Positions 1-5,315 of a DNA stretch of 5,475 nt are shown in pieces. The stretch comes from Actinomycetota bacterium (GTDB taxonomy: Bacteria > Actinomycetota > Actinomycetes > JACCUZ01): positions 1 to 5,475 of the forward strand of contig JAVEDA010000153.1 of the NCBI GenBank assembly GCA_030841195.1, given 5' to 3'. Both the position numbers and the translations under genes were made by a program. Below the pieces are notes generated by a model. It was not told the DNA's origin and searched no databases. It saw only the letters and a program-made list of their open reading frames with translations. Positions within the stretch are counted from its first letter, which is position 1, and every line of letters starts with the position of its first letter.

Positions 1-2
1 AC

Positions 3-773
3 CCAAGACCGACCACGAACGACCCCCAGGCGGCGTTCCTCACCGGAGGGGCCCCCACTCCCGAGCTCCTGCAAGGGGTCTGGCGGCTGGAAAACGGCGG
101 TATGCAGATGCGCTTCTCGGCACCCGACGTCGTCTCCTTCGACAACGGTGGTCGGCTGTTCCACAACCCGGCAGTCCAAGGCACGTACGTGATCTCCGGT
201 GACCTGATCACCGTCAGCGTCGACGGCGGACCGGCCGGCTGCGGCGGCCAGGAGTTCGCCATGCGGGCTTCCCTGCCGGTGCCGCCGGTGGGGCCGGGCG
301 CCTTGCGGCTCGTGCATACCCGGCCTGGAACCGGCAACTGTGCGCCCGCGCAGGACGAGAGGTGGGTCATGGAACAGGTGCTGCCGACGTCGCCGAACAT
401 GGCCGACCTCGTCTTCTCCACGGACCCCGGCTGGCAACCGTTGGTGGGCAAGAACGTCCTGTACGGCGTCTGGCTGGCCGAAGGCGGCGGGCACCTCCTC
501 GAGATCGACCCCGGCGGTACCTACTACGTCGCGGCCGAGCCTGGTGAACCGATCGACCGTGGCCAGTGGTCGTTGCGCGGCGGCTCGGAGCTCACGCTGA
601 CGAGCTCTGCGGACTCCGCCACGTGCGGGGATGGTGACCGGCTCGTCCTGGGTGCGGTGGAGCAGGACTTCGGAACCGGAACCAGGGCTCTGCGCTGGAG
701 CGTGCGGGAGAACACCTGCGGCGCAACCTGGGTGCCCGCGGCGTGGATCCTGATCCCGCATGAAGGCAGCTGA
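3..773 (+). CDS. Two-domain, probably exported beta-rich protein of unknown function (5' end outside window)
   Basis: I do not recognise a named family. The frame is open from base 3 with no ATG, GTG or TTG before the ATG at 102, which lies inside the first domain, so the true start lies left of the window. Two related halves can be seen. Half one begins with LLQGVWRLENGG (about bases 66-101) and half two with LYGVWLAEGGG (residues 120-130 counted from the ATG at 102). Each continues with a D-x-G-G turn and a G-[TQ]-[YW] strand. Each also has a cysteine pair with almost the same spacing: C47/C80 and C175/C206. Short alternating strands and many glycines suggest small beta-barrel or lipocalin-like modules. 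Paired cysteines and the exported neighbour downstream point to an extracytoplasmic place, but any signal peptide would be off the window. It probably shares a transcript with the propeller gene 29 bp downstream. Confidence 0.8.
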   Translation, partial: PRPTTNDPQAAFLTGGAPTPELLQGVWRLENGGMQMRFSAPDVVSFDNGGRLFHNPAVQGTYVISGDLITVSVDGGPAGCGGQEFAMRASLPVPPVGPGALRLVHTRPGTGNCAPAQDERWVMEQVLPTSPNMADLVFSTDPGWQPLVGKNVLYGVWLAEGGGHLLEIDPGGTYYVAAEPGEPIDRGQWSLRGGSELTLTSSADSATCGDGDRLVLGAVEQDFGTGTRALRWSVRENTCGATWVPAAWILIPHEGS

Positions 774-802
774 CCCGAACTCGACGTTGGAAAGGGATTC
801 GC

Positions 803-1771
803 ATGAACAGAGAGCAGCGTGCTGCCTGCCGCAGTCGTCGGCAACCGGGAGTCCGGGGGAGGACGGCCGGCCTGAAGGTCGCCACCGCCATCGGACTGTC
901 CCTGGTCGTCGTGGGCTCGGCGTCCGCCGCGACGGAGGCGGGTGCCTGGGCACCTGCGCAGAAGGTCGACGAGGTTGCCGGCAACAGCAGCGACCTGAAC
1001 ACGCCGGCCTTGGACGGCTGCCCGATCCACTCACCCGACGGGCTGAGCCTGTACCTGGCCTCCAATCGCCCCGGCGGCCACGGCGGCATCGACATCTGGG
1101 TCGCCACGCGTGCGAGCACCGACGCGCCGTTCGCCGCGCCCGAGAACCTTCCCGCCCCGATCAACTCCGCAGCCGACGACTTCTGCCCGACACCGCTGCG
1201 CGGCAACCGGCTGTTGTTCGTCAGCCGCCGCGTGACAGAGCAGACCTGCGGAACTGGCGACAGCGACATCTACGCGACCCGCCAAAACCCAAAGCACGGC
1301 TGGGAGGCGCCGCAGCACCTCGCATGTACGCCGGACGGGCCCAACAGCACGCTCGACGAGCAGGGGCCGTCGCTGGTCGAGATCGACGGGGTTGACCATC
1401 TCTACTTCTCGCGCAACTCCGCAACCGTGCCGGGCGACATCTTCGTCTCGCGCAACTTCGGGCCGGCCACTGCCGTGAGTGAGCTCAACAGCCCCGGCAA
1501 CGACATCCAACCCAACGTGCGCAAGGACGGACGCGAGATCGTGTTCTCGTCCAACCACCCGTACCCCGGAGCGCAAGGCGGCCAGGACGTCTATGTCTCG
1601 ACCCGTGCGTCGGTGGACGACCCATGGTCTGCGCCGCAGAACCTCGGCGACGCAGTGAACACGACCGCCGGCGAGACCCGCCCGTCGCTTTCATGGGACG
1701 CGGGCACGCTCCTGTTCGGCAGGGCCCCAGGTCCAGAGGGGCTGTCTGACATCTACGTCAGCACGCGGTGA
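803..1771 (+). CDS. Secreted PD40/WD40-like (TolB-type) beta-propeller protein
   Basis: The ATG at 803 follows a good SD (GGAAAGGGA, 789-797, 5-nt spacer). The N-terminus has a long Arg-rich n-region (residues 1-25), a hydrophobic stretch (26-41) and an ASA motif at 40-42, so a signal peptide cut near A42 is likely. The mature part shows five PD40-type blades at about 76-103, 129-160, 189-217, 237-268 and 293-322. Each has a strand such as LYLASNR or IVFSSN followed by D-I/V-[WYF]-V-S/A-[TS]-R. The blades are joined by W-x-A-P-x-N-L linkers (for example 275-281). Such repeats occur in TolB and in many exported propellers that act as binding scaffolds. No catalytic motif is visible and it is not TolB itself, since no Tol-Pal genes are near. 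Four cysteines (73, 128, 149, 175) could form disulfides. The ligand is unknown. Confidence 0.88.
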   Translation: MNREQRAACRSRRQPGVRGRTAGLKVATAIGLSLVVVGSASAATEAGAWAPAQKVDEVAGNSSDLNTPALDGCPIHSPDGLSLYLASNRPGGHGGIDIWVATRASTDAPFAAPENLPAPINSAADDFCPTPLRGNRLLFVSRRVTEQTCGTGDSDIYATRQNPKHGWEAPQHLACTPDGPNSTLDEQGPSLVEIDGVDHLYFSRNSATVPGDIFVSRNFGPATAVSELNSPGNDIQPNVRKDGREIVFSSNHPYPGAQGGQDVYVSTRASVDDPWSAPQNLGDAVNTTAGETRPSLSWDAGTLLFGRAPGPEGLSDIYVSTR

Positions 1772-1836
1772 CCCCGCGGGAACCTGACTCTGGCGCGACC
1801 CGTTCCCATGTGGCATTGCCGCGAGCATCGCCTACC

Positions 1837-1842
1837 GGAAGG
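1837..1842 (+). promoter_or_regulatory. SD site deciding the start of the small membrane protein
   Basis: GGAAGG lies 7 nt before the GTG at 1850 and 4 nt before the GTG at 1847. The upstream in-frame ATG at 1808 has no such site, so one of the GTG codons is the better start. Confidence 0.5.
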
Positions 1843-1849
1843 CAACGTG

Positions 1850-2044
1850 GTGTCCCAGCCTGAGTCACCCTCCGGGGCTAGTCCGGCGACGCCTCAGGGC
1901 CGCCTGATCGCTGGGGCGGGGAACCTCGGCAGTCAGCCCGGTTGGCGCGGTCGCGCCGGACGCACCGTTGCCTACGTGGCTCTGATCGGCGCCGCACTCG
2001 CGGCGGTAGCCGTCATCGCCGGCGTCATCTGGCTGTCCGTCTAA
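1850..2044 (+). CDS. Small single-span membrane protein, hypothetical
   Basis: This encodes 64 residues from the GTG at 1850. A longer version from the ATG at 1808 would have 78 residues but lacks an SD, and its extra N-terminus (WHCREHRLPEG) does not look like protein under selection. Residues 1-37 are polar, rich in Ser, Pro and Gly, and probably disordered. R35 and R38 then precede one strongly hydrophobic helix at about 40-62 (AYVALIGAALAAVAVIAGVI), and the protein ends two residues later. The arginines before the helix favour an N-in, C-out tail-anchor-like topology. The family is not recognised. It lies 78 bp after the propeller gene and converges with the P-loop gene, with 14 bp between stops, so it may be the last gene of the left-hand unit. 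The Gly/Ala/Val helix is real-looking, but expression is unproven. Confidence 0.6.
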   Translation: MSQPESPSGASPATPQGRLIAGAGNLGSQPGWRGRAGRTVAYVALIGAALAAVAVIAGVIWLSV

Positions 2045-2058
2045 CCAGCTCGGCGCGG

Positions 2059-2670
2059 TCAGACGTCGTGCAGTTGCCTCAACCACGAGTTCCACCCCGG
2101 GAGCAGGGCGCTGCTGCGGCTTGCCACGTCTGTCGCCAGCCTTCCGGCCGTCTGGTCAGCCGTCAGCGCGGATGTGTCAAGCCACCAGCCGATGTCGCCG
2201 AACTCGCGCCTCATGTCTGCGTCCAGTCGTTCGTACCCGTCGAACGCGAACCGATCCTCTGGGCCGCGTCCGGCGTTGCGGGACTTGCACGCTTCGATTC
2301 CTGGATCGAGGATGACGAGCCGGACCGGACGCGGTGACATCAACGCGATGAAGAAGTCCAACTCAGAGAGATCCGCTAGGACGGTGTCCATCAGAACCGT
2401 GAACCCGAAGTCGATGAAGTTGTTGGCCAAGCAGCACATGTTTCGGTTGCAGAGCTCGTCTTGACGGATCGCTTCCTCGGAGGGCTGGCCCATGAACCAC
2501 ACGTAGCCACTGCGAATCATGACGTTGACAGCGTCTCCACCGACCTGCGCCGCTCGAGGCATCAGCTGCGCTACGAGAGAGGTGACGGTCGTCTTTCCCG
2601 CTCCGGGCATTCCCGTCACGATCACGCATCCGGATACTTCGTCGGTGGTCACGGCGCGTGACGTTTCCAC
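2059..2670 (-). CDS. P-loop kinase-like ATPase (AAA_33 / chloramphenicol-phosphotransferase-like), substrate unknown
   Basis: This is a 203-residue protein with a clear Walker A, GMPGAGKT (20-27), right after the first hydrophobic strand. D46 in VGGDAVN sits where small-molecule P-loop kinases often have a substrate or catalytic carboxylate. TVLMD (91-95) is a Walker-B-like strand. VRLVILDP (116-123) followed by CKSRNAGRGPEDR (128-140) looks like the strand and arginine-rich lid of nucleotide/small-molecule kinases. No regulatory or membrane domain is present, so it is likely a stand-alone cytosolic phosphotransferase. The start is the GTG at 2670, only 2 nt after the DUF2231 stop (2673-2675), without a clear SD. 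Translation therefore probably depended on the upstream gene, which is now frameshifted. Some ribosomes entering at an internal GTG of the remnant could still feed it. The fold call is firm; the substrate is not known. Confidence 0.85.
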   Translation of the reverse strand: METSRAVTTDEVSGCVIVTGMPGAGKTTVTSLVAQLMPRAAQVGGDAVNVMIRSGYVWFMGQPSEEAIRQDELCNRNMCCLANNFIDFGFTVLMDTVLADLSELDFFIALMSPRPVRLVILDPGIEACKSRNAGRGPEDRFAFDGYERLDADMRREFGDIGWWLDTSALTADQTAGRLATDVASRSSALLPGWNSWLRQLHDV

Positions 2671-2672
2671 GC

Positions 2673-3078
2673 TCAGTGCGGCGGTCGCAATCGGATATCA
2701 CCAGAACGCTTGTCGGTCGCTCGTCGATCAACCCGCATCCCGAATCGGTACGTCAAGGTCTGCCCCAGGAACACAGCAACGACAAGAAGTCCGACAGCAG
2801 TGCTGCTGAGCGTGAGCTGGCCCGCTCCGGTCTTGTCCAGCGAGGTATGGTCACCGGCCCGCCAGGCGTACCCGATGAGGAACAGAACCGCGACACCAAC
2901 GTTCAACGTCACATGTGCCAGCGCGACCCGCCTTGGCCGGGTCCCACGGCAGCTCACCCGGCCGGGTCCAGGTGAGGATGTCGAAGACCAGCGACGACAC
3001 GAACGCCCCGATCGGGAGCGGCACCAGGAACGGATGCAACGGGTGCCCCTCCGGGCCGCTCACCGCGGACGACCTCAT
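2673..3078 (-). pseudogene. Disrupted DUF2231 membrane protein (TM2 region missing, +1 frameshift)
   Basis: The ATG at 3078 follows an SD-like AGGA (3090-3087, 8-nt spacer). It opens a frame with the DUF2231 hallmark GHPLHPFLVPLPIGAFVSSL (about residues 11-30) and the end of TM1, DILTWTRP. After that the same frame turns into Cys/Arg-rich nonsense and runs to 2851. The family's C-terminal part, RRVALAHVTLNVGVAVLFLI (TM3) and LTLSSTAVGLLVVAVFLGQ (TM4) then TYRFGMRV, is found one base further on and ends at 2673. A normal member has four helices; the segment with TM2, normally about 40 residues, is absent and the frame changes by +1. The damage sits at a 10-bp direct repeat. The C-terminal piece could start at the GTG at 2957, so a two-helix product cannot be excluded. 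Recognition of the family is from memory of its typical sequence. Confidence 0.78.
2935..2969. repeat. 10-bp direct repeat at the DUF2231 lesion
   Basis: GGCCGGGTCC occurs at 2935-2944 and again at 2960-2969, so the period is 25 nt. On the coding (minus) strand the repeat reads GGACCCGGCC and encodes the T-R-P of TWTRP in one copy and of GTRP in the other. Because 25 is one more than a multiple of three, the copies lie in different frames. Confidence 0.9.
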
Positions 3079-3136
3079 GCCGCCCGTCCTAGTGCCGCGC
3101 GCGTGGATCCGCCAGCGCCCCAAGTCGCGTCGGCGC

Positions 3137-3580
3137 CTAGTTGATGTCGAACTCGTTGCCTTCAGGATCGGTGAGAGCGACTGCGAAGTGGTCCAGACCC
3201 TCCTGGACGTTCGTGTGCAGCCGGGTGGCACCAAGAGACACGAGCCGAACCGCCTCGGCCTCGACCCGCTCGCGCCTGGCGTCGAGCGGTGTACCGCGGC
3301 CACCGCTCGCGTTCACGTCGATGTGGATGCGGTTCTTGATCGACTTCTTCTCGGGGACGATCTGGAACCAGATGCGGGGACCCTCACCGTTCGGATCCTC
3401 GATGATGTCCACGCCGTTGCCGAGCTCGTCCTCGGGCACCCCGATCGATCTGAAGAAGTCGTCCCACGAGTCGAAGCCGGGCGGCGGAGGTGCGATGACG
3501 TAGTGCAAGGCTTCGGCCCAGAAGTGTGCGAGCGGTTCGGGTGACGTGCAATCGACCACCAGTTGATACGACACGGCCAT
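3137..3580 (-). CDS. VOC family protein, single glyoxalase-like domain
   Basis: This 147-residue protein starts at the ATG at 3580, with an excellent SD (GGAGG, 3591-3587, 6-nt spacer). A frame extension to 3874 is rejected because it overlaps the opposite gene and has no family similarity. The first strand and helix, YQLVVDCTSPEPLAHFWAEAL (from residue 5), are typical of the Glyoxalase_6-like VOC subgroup. So are KNRIHIDV (82-89), RLVSLGATR (112-120) and the end TDPEGNEFDI (137-146). H86 and E143 are at the usual ligand positions of the second half. The first strand has no histidine, so the classic H/E/H/E metal site of glyoxalase I is incomplete. Such proteins act as small-molecule binding, resistance or modifying enzymes; the substrate cannot be read here. 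It is the first gene of a minus-strand set with the DUF2231 remnant and the P-loop ATPase. Confidence 0.88.
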   Translation of the reverse strand: MAVSYQLVVDCTSPEPLAHFWAEALHYVIAPPPPGFDSWDDFFRSIGVPEDELGNGVDIIEDPNGEGPRIWFQIVPEKKSIKNRIHIDVNASGGRGTPLDARRERVEAEAVRLVSLGATRLHTNVQEGLDHFAVALTDPEGNEFDIN

Positions 3581-3688
3581 CTGGCGCCTCCGGGAGTGTT
3601 TGGTCAGGATCAGACGGGCAGCCGGGGCTGACACCGTGAGGACCTGACGTGCTGTTGGAGAATGCCAGGCCGTCAACGTCAAGGGTGA
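3581..3688. promoter_or_regulatory. Divergent intergenic region, probable promoters for VOC and zinc-ribbon genes
   Basis: These 108 bp separate two genes that point away from each other, so at least one promoter is expected here. On the minus strand a doubled TTGACG (3682-3677 and 3676-3671) resembles a -35 box, but no matching TAnnnT box lies at 16-18 nt. A short inverted repeat, GTCAGG (3603-3608) and CCTGAC (3643-3648), is present but could be chance. Confidence 0.35.
3587..3591 (-). promoter_or_regulatory. SD site of the single-domain VOC gene
   Basis: GGAGG on the minus strand, 6 nt from the ATG at 3580. It fixes this start against the 98-residue longer reading frame. Confidence 0.8.
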
Positions 3689-3970
3689 TTGAGCGACAAT
3701 GAACCCGTGGGCCTCATCACCCGGATCGGCCGGGCACCTGGCGTGCGCCGACTGGTGCGTAGGCGCGAGGGCGACGGCGTCATCAGTGAGAGCCCTGACC
3801 CCGAGGACCGTGATCCGCGCTGGTGCGCTGCTTGCGGGCGCGAGGTGCTGCTCGGACTCACCCGGTGCCTGCATTGCGGTGGCGCGCCACGAACGGCCGC
3901 TGAGCTGGCCCGGCGGCGCGGCGACCTGCCCCCGCCACCTGGACGCGGTCCGGCGTCCTGGGAGCTGTGA
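3689..3970 (+). CDS. Small Cys4 zinc-ribbon-like protein, hypothetical
   Basis: This encodes 93 residues if read from the TTG at 3689, which directly follows an in-frame TGA and an AAGGG (3681-3685) spaced only 3 nt away. The GTG at 3707 is the other possible start. The N-terminal third is basic (many Arg, 12-27). It is followed by an acidic stretch (ESPDPEDRD, 34-42) and then W45-C46-A-A-C49 and C60-L-H-C63, a CxxC-x10-CxxC pair typical of a zinc knuckle. The tail (66-93) is an Arg-rich helix followed by Pro/Gly-rich residues. Third codon positions are G/C-rich throughout. No function can be named; small zinc ribbons bind nucleic acid or proteins. It diverges from the VOC gene and converges with the two-domain VOC gene, 19 bp from its stop. 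The longer overlapping plus-strand frame starting at 3699 is a shadow. Confidence 0.62.
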   Translation: MSDNEPVGLITRIGRAPGVRRLVRRREGDGVISESPDPEDRDPRWCAACGREVLLGLTRCLHCGGAPRTAAELARRRGDLPPPPGRGPASWEL

Positions 3971-3989
3971 GCACCGGCGCCGGGTCGAG

Positions 3990-4712
3990 CTATCGCGGGG
4001 TCAGCACGCAGAACTCATGGCCGTCGGGATCGGCCATCAGCACCCAGCTGACCTCGCCCTGGCCGAGGTCGACGCGGGTCGCCCCGAGGGAGACGAGCCG
4101 GTCGACCTCCACATGTTGATCACCGTCGACCGGCGGAGCGAGGTCGAAGTGCAGCCGGTTCTTCCCGGTCTTCGGCCTCAGCGGCGGACCGCCCCAGGCG
4201 ATCTTCGTACCGCCGGCCGGCGACTGGATCGCGGTCTCTTCGTCCTGGTCCCAGGCCAGCGGCCAGCCCAGCGCCTCGCTCCAGAAGTATCCGACCTGCT
4301 GCGAACCGTCACAGGCCAGCTCTCCGAGGAACCCGCAGCCGGCGAGGAAGCTGTTGCCCGGCTCGATCACACAGAACTCATTGCCCTCGGGGTCGGCGAG
4401 CACCACATGACCCTCCTCCGGGCGTTGACCGACGTCGAGGTGTCGGGCGCCCAGTCCGAGCGCCCTCGCCACCGTCTGCTGCTGGTCCTCCAGGGACGTG
4501 CTCGTCAGGTGGAGGTGCACCTGGTTCGGGCCGACCTTCTGCTCCTGGGTCGGCAGGAACCGGATCCGGAAGCCGATGTCATCGCTGGGCAGGAGCGCGA
4601 TGCTGTCGTGGGGGTCGTCGACCAACTCCCCGTCCAGGACGCCGGCCCAGAAGCGCGCGAGCCGGCGCGGGTCGTTCGCATCGAAGCAGAGCGCGTAGAG
4701 GTGAGAGGTCAT
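3990..4712 (-). CDS. VOC family protein with two tandem glyoxalase-like domains
   Basis: This has 240 residues from the ATG at 4712. A start at 4724, touching the upstream stop as TAGATG, adds four residues (MRSG) and is also possible. GGAG at 4720-4717 favours 4712. Domain one (1-118) has LYALCFDANDPRRLARFWAG, the strand NQVHLHLT (63-70) and DPEGNEFCVIEP (107-118). Domain two (about 128-240) has YFWSEALGWPLAW, KNRLHFDL (184-191), RLVSLGATRVD and DPDGHEFCVLTP (228-239). Conserved H66 or H68 with E112, and H188 with E233, match half of the usual VOC metal site. The first-strand histidine is missing in both domains, so a standard glyoxalase I reaction is unlikely. Two fused domains can form the pseudo-dimeric active site that single-domain VOC proteins build by dimerising. 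The gene follows the RibD-C gene by 12 bp and is surely cotranscribed with it. Domain two resembles the single-domain VOC protein at 3137-3580. Confidence 0.9.
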   Translation of the reverse strand: MTSHLYALCFDANDPRRLARFWAGVLDGELVDDPHDSIALLPSDDIGFRIRFLPTQEQKVGPNQVHLHLTSTSLEDQQQTVARALGLGARHLDVGQRPEEGHVVLADPEGNEFCVIEPGNSFLAGCGFLGELACDGSQQVGYFWSEALGWPLAWDQDEETAIQSPAGGTKIAWGGPPLRPKTGKNRLHFDLAPPVDGDQHVEVDRLVSLGATRVDLGQGEVSWVLMADPDGHEFCVLTPR

Positions 4713-4716
4713 CCCG

Positions 4717-4720
4717 CTCC
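4717..4720 (-). promoter_or_regulatory. SD-like site for the two-domain VOC gene
   Basis: GGAG on the minus strand, 4 nt before the ATG at 4712. No SD is seen before the alternative ATG at 4724, which could only be used by re-initiation after the TAG at 4727-4725. Confidence 0.45.
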
Positions 4721-4724
4721 GCAT

Positions 4725-5303
4725 CTAGGTCTGATCGCCGGCGTCGGGCGGTCCGTCGAGCACCGTGGGAACGTACTCGAGCAGCTGGAGGCGGCCGTCG
4801 AAGGTGCGGTGCTCGACCAGCTCGAGGGCGACGTCGGGGTAGCCGTCGAAGATGCGCTCCTTCCCGGTGACACCGGTGATGACCGGGAAGACGACCACGC
4901 GAAACCTGTCCACCAGCCCGGCTTCGAGCAGCGACCTGCACAGGGTCAGGCTGCCCAGCGTGTGCATGGGGGGTCCCGACGCATCCTGCTTCATGTCCCG
5001 CACGGCCTCGACCGGGTCACCGTCGACCAACTCGGTGTTGGCCCACGACAGCGGTGCTTCCAGGGTCGAGGAGAACACCACCTTGGGCATCGACGTCAAC
5101 CCGGACAGCCCTTCGCCCGACTCGGCGAACCCGGACATCAGCCGGTAGGTGGTCGCTCCCATGAGGGCCTTGTGCTCATGGTGGGCTTGGTCCTCGAGCC
5201 AGCCGAGGTACTCAGGTCCTTCGAGACCCCAGAAGCCGGGCCAGCCGTCCCCCGCCGCGTACCCGTCGAGGGAGATGATGAAGTCCACCATCAGGCTTGG
5301 CAT
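4725..5303 (-). CDS. Dihydrofolate reductase family protein (RibD C-terminal domain)
   Basis: This has 192 residues from the ATG at 5303. The ATG at 5315 would add MEIP, but its own second codon holds the GGAG (5313-5310) that serves 5303. The RibD-C/DHFR-like fold is seen in DFIISLDGYAA (7-17), LMGATTYRLM (47-56), KVVFSSTL (74-81), TLGSLTLCRSLLEAGLVD (115-132) and the following FRVVVFPVITG (134-144). These match the first strand, the NADPH-binding edge and the G-S/G-x-x-L...AGLVDE-like segment of small stand-alone reductase-like proteins. The glycine loop is GSL rather than the more common GSG or GG. The usual dinucleotide cofactor is NAD(P)H, but the substrate is unknown. It is not RibD itself, because no deaminase domain or riboflavin genes are near. 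It is not the folate enzyme FolA by sequence. It forms an operon with the two-domain VOC gene downstream. Confidence 0.88.
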   Translation of the reverse strand: MPSLMVDFIISLDGYAAGDGWPGFWGLEGPEYLGWLEDQAHHEHKALMGATTYRLMSGFAESGEGLSGLTSMPKVVFSSTLEAPLSWANTELVDGDPVEAVRDMKQDASGPPMHTLGSLTLCRSLLEAGLVDRFRVVVFPVITGVTGKERIFDGYPDVALELVEHRTFDGRLQLLEYVPTVLDGPPDAGDQT

Positions 5304-5308
5304 CGGGA

Positions 5309-5313
5309 TCTCC
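5309..5313 (-). promoter_or_regulatory. SD site deciding the RibD-C gene start
   Basis: GGAGA on the minus strand, 5 nt from the ATG at 5303. The other candidate ATG at 5315 overlaps this site and has no SD of its own. Confidence 0.55.
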
Positions 5314-5315
5314 AT

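Noticed and set aside
592..1576. Long minus-strand frames opposite the left-hand genes
   Set aside because: The plus strand has a good SD, signal peptide and propeller repeats; the minus frames are Arg/Ala/Pro-rich with no motif.
1778..1807. Inverted repeat GGGAAC/GTTCCC after the propeller gene
   Set aside because: Only 6 bp with an 18-nt loop and no T-tract; too weak to call a terminator.
2930..2975. Programmed ribosomal frameshift in the DUF2231 gene
   Set aside because: No slippery heptamer or rare-codon stall is visible, and even a shift would give a protein without TM2.
3581..3874. N-terminal extension of the single-domain VOC frame
   Set aside because: The ATG at 3580 has a GGAGG SD and begins exactly at the VOC first strand; the extension overlaps the opposite gene and looks non-coding.
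3974..3983. Palindrome CCGGCGCCGG between convergent genes
   Set aside because: The position suits a bidirectional terminator, but there is no loop and no T-tract; such palindromes are common by chance at this GC content.
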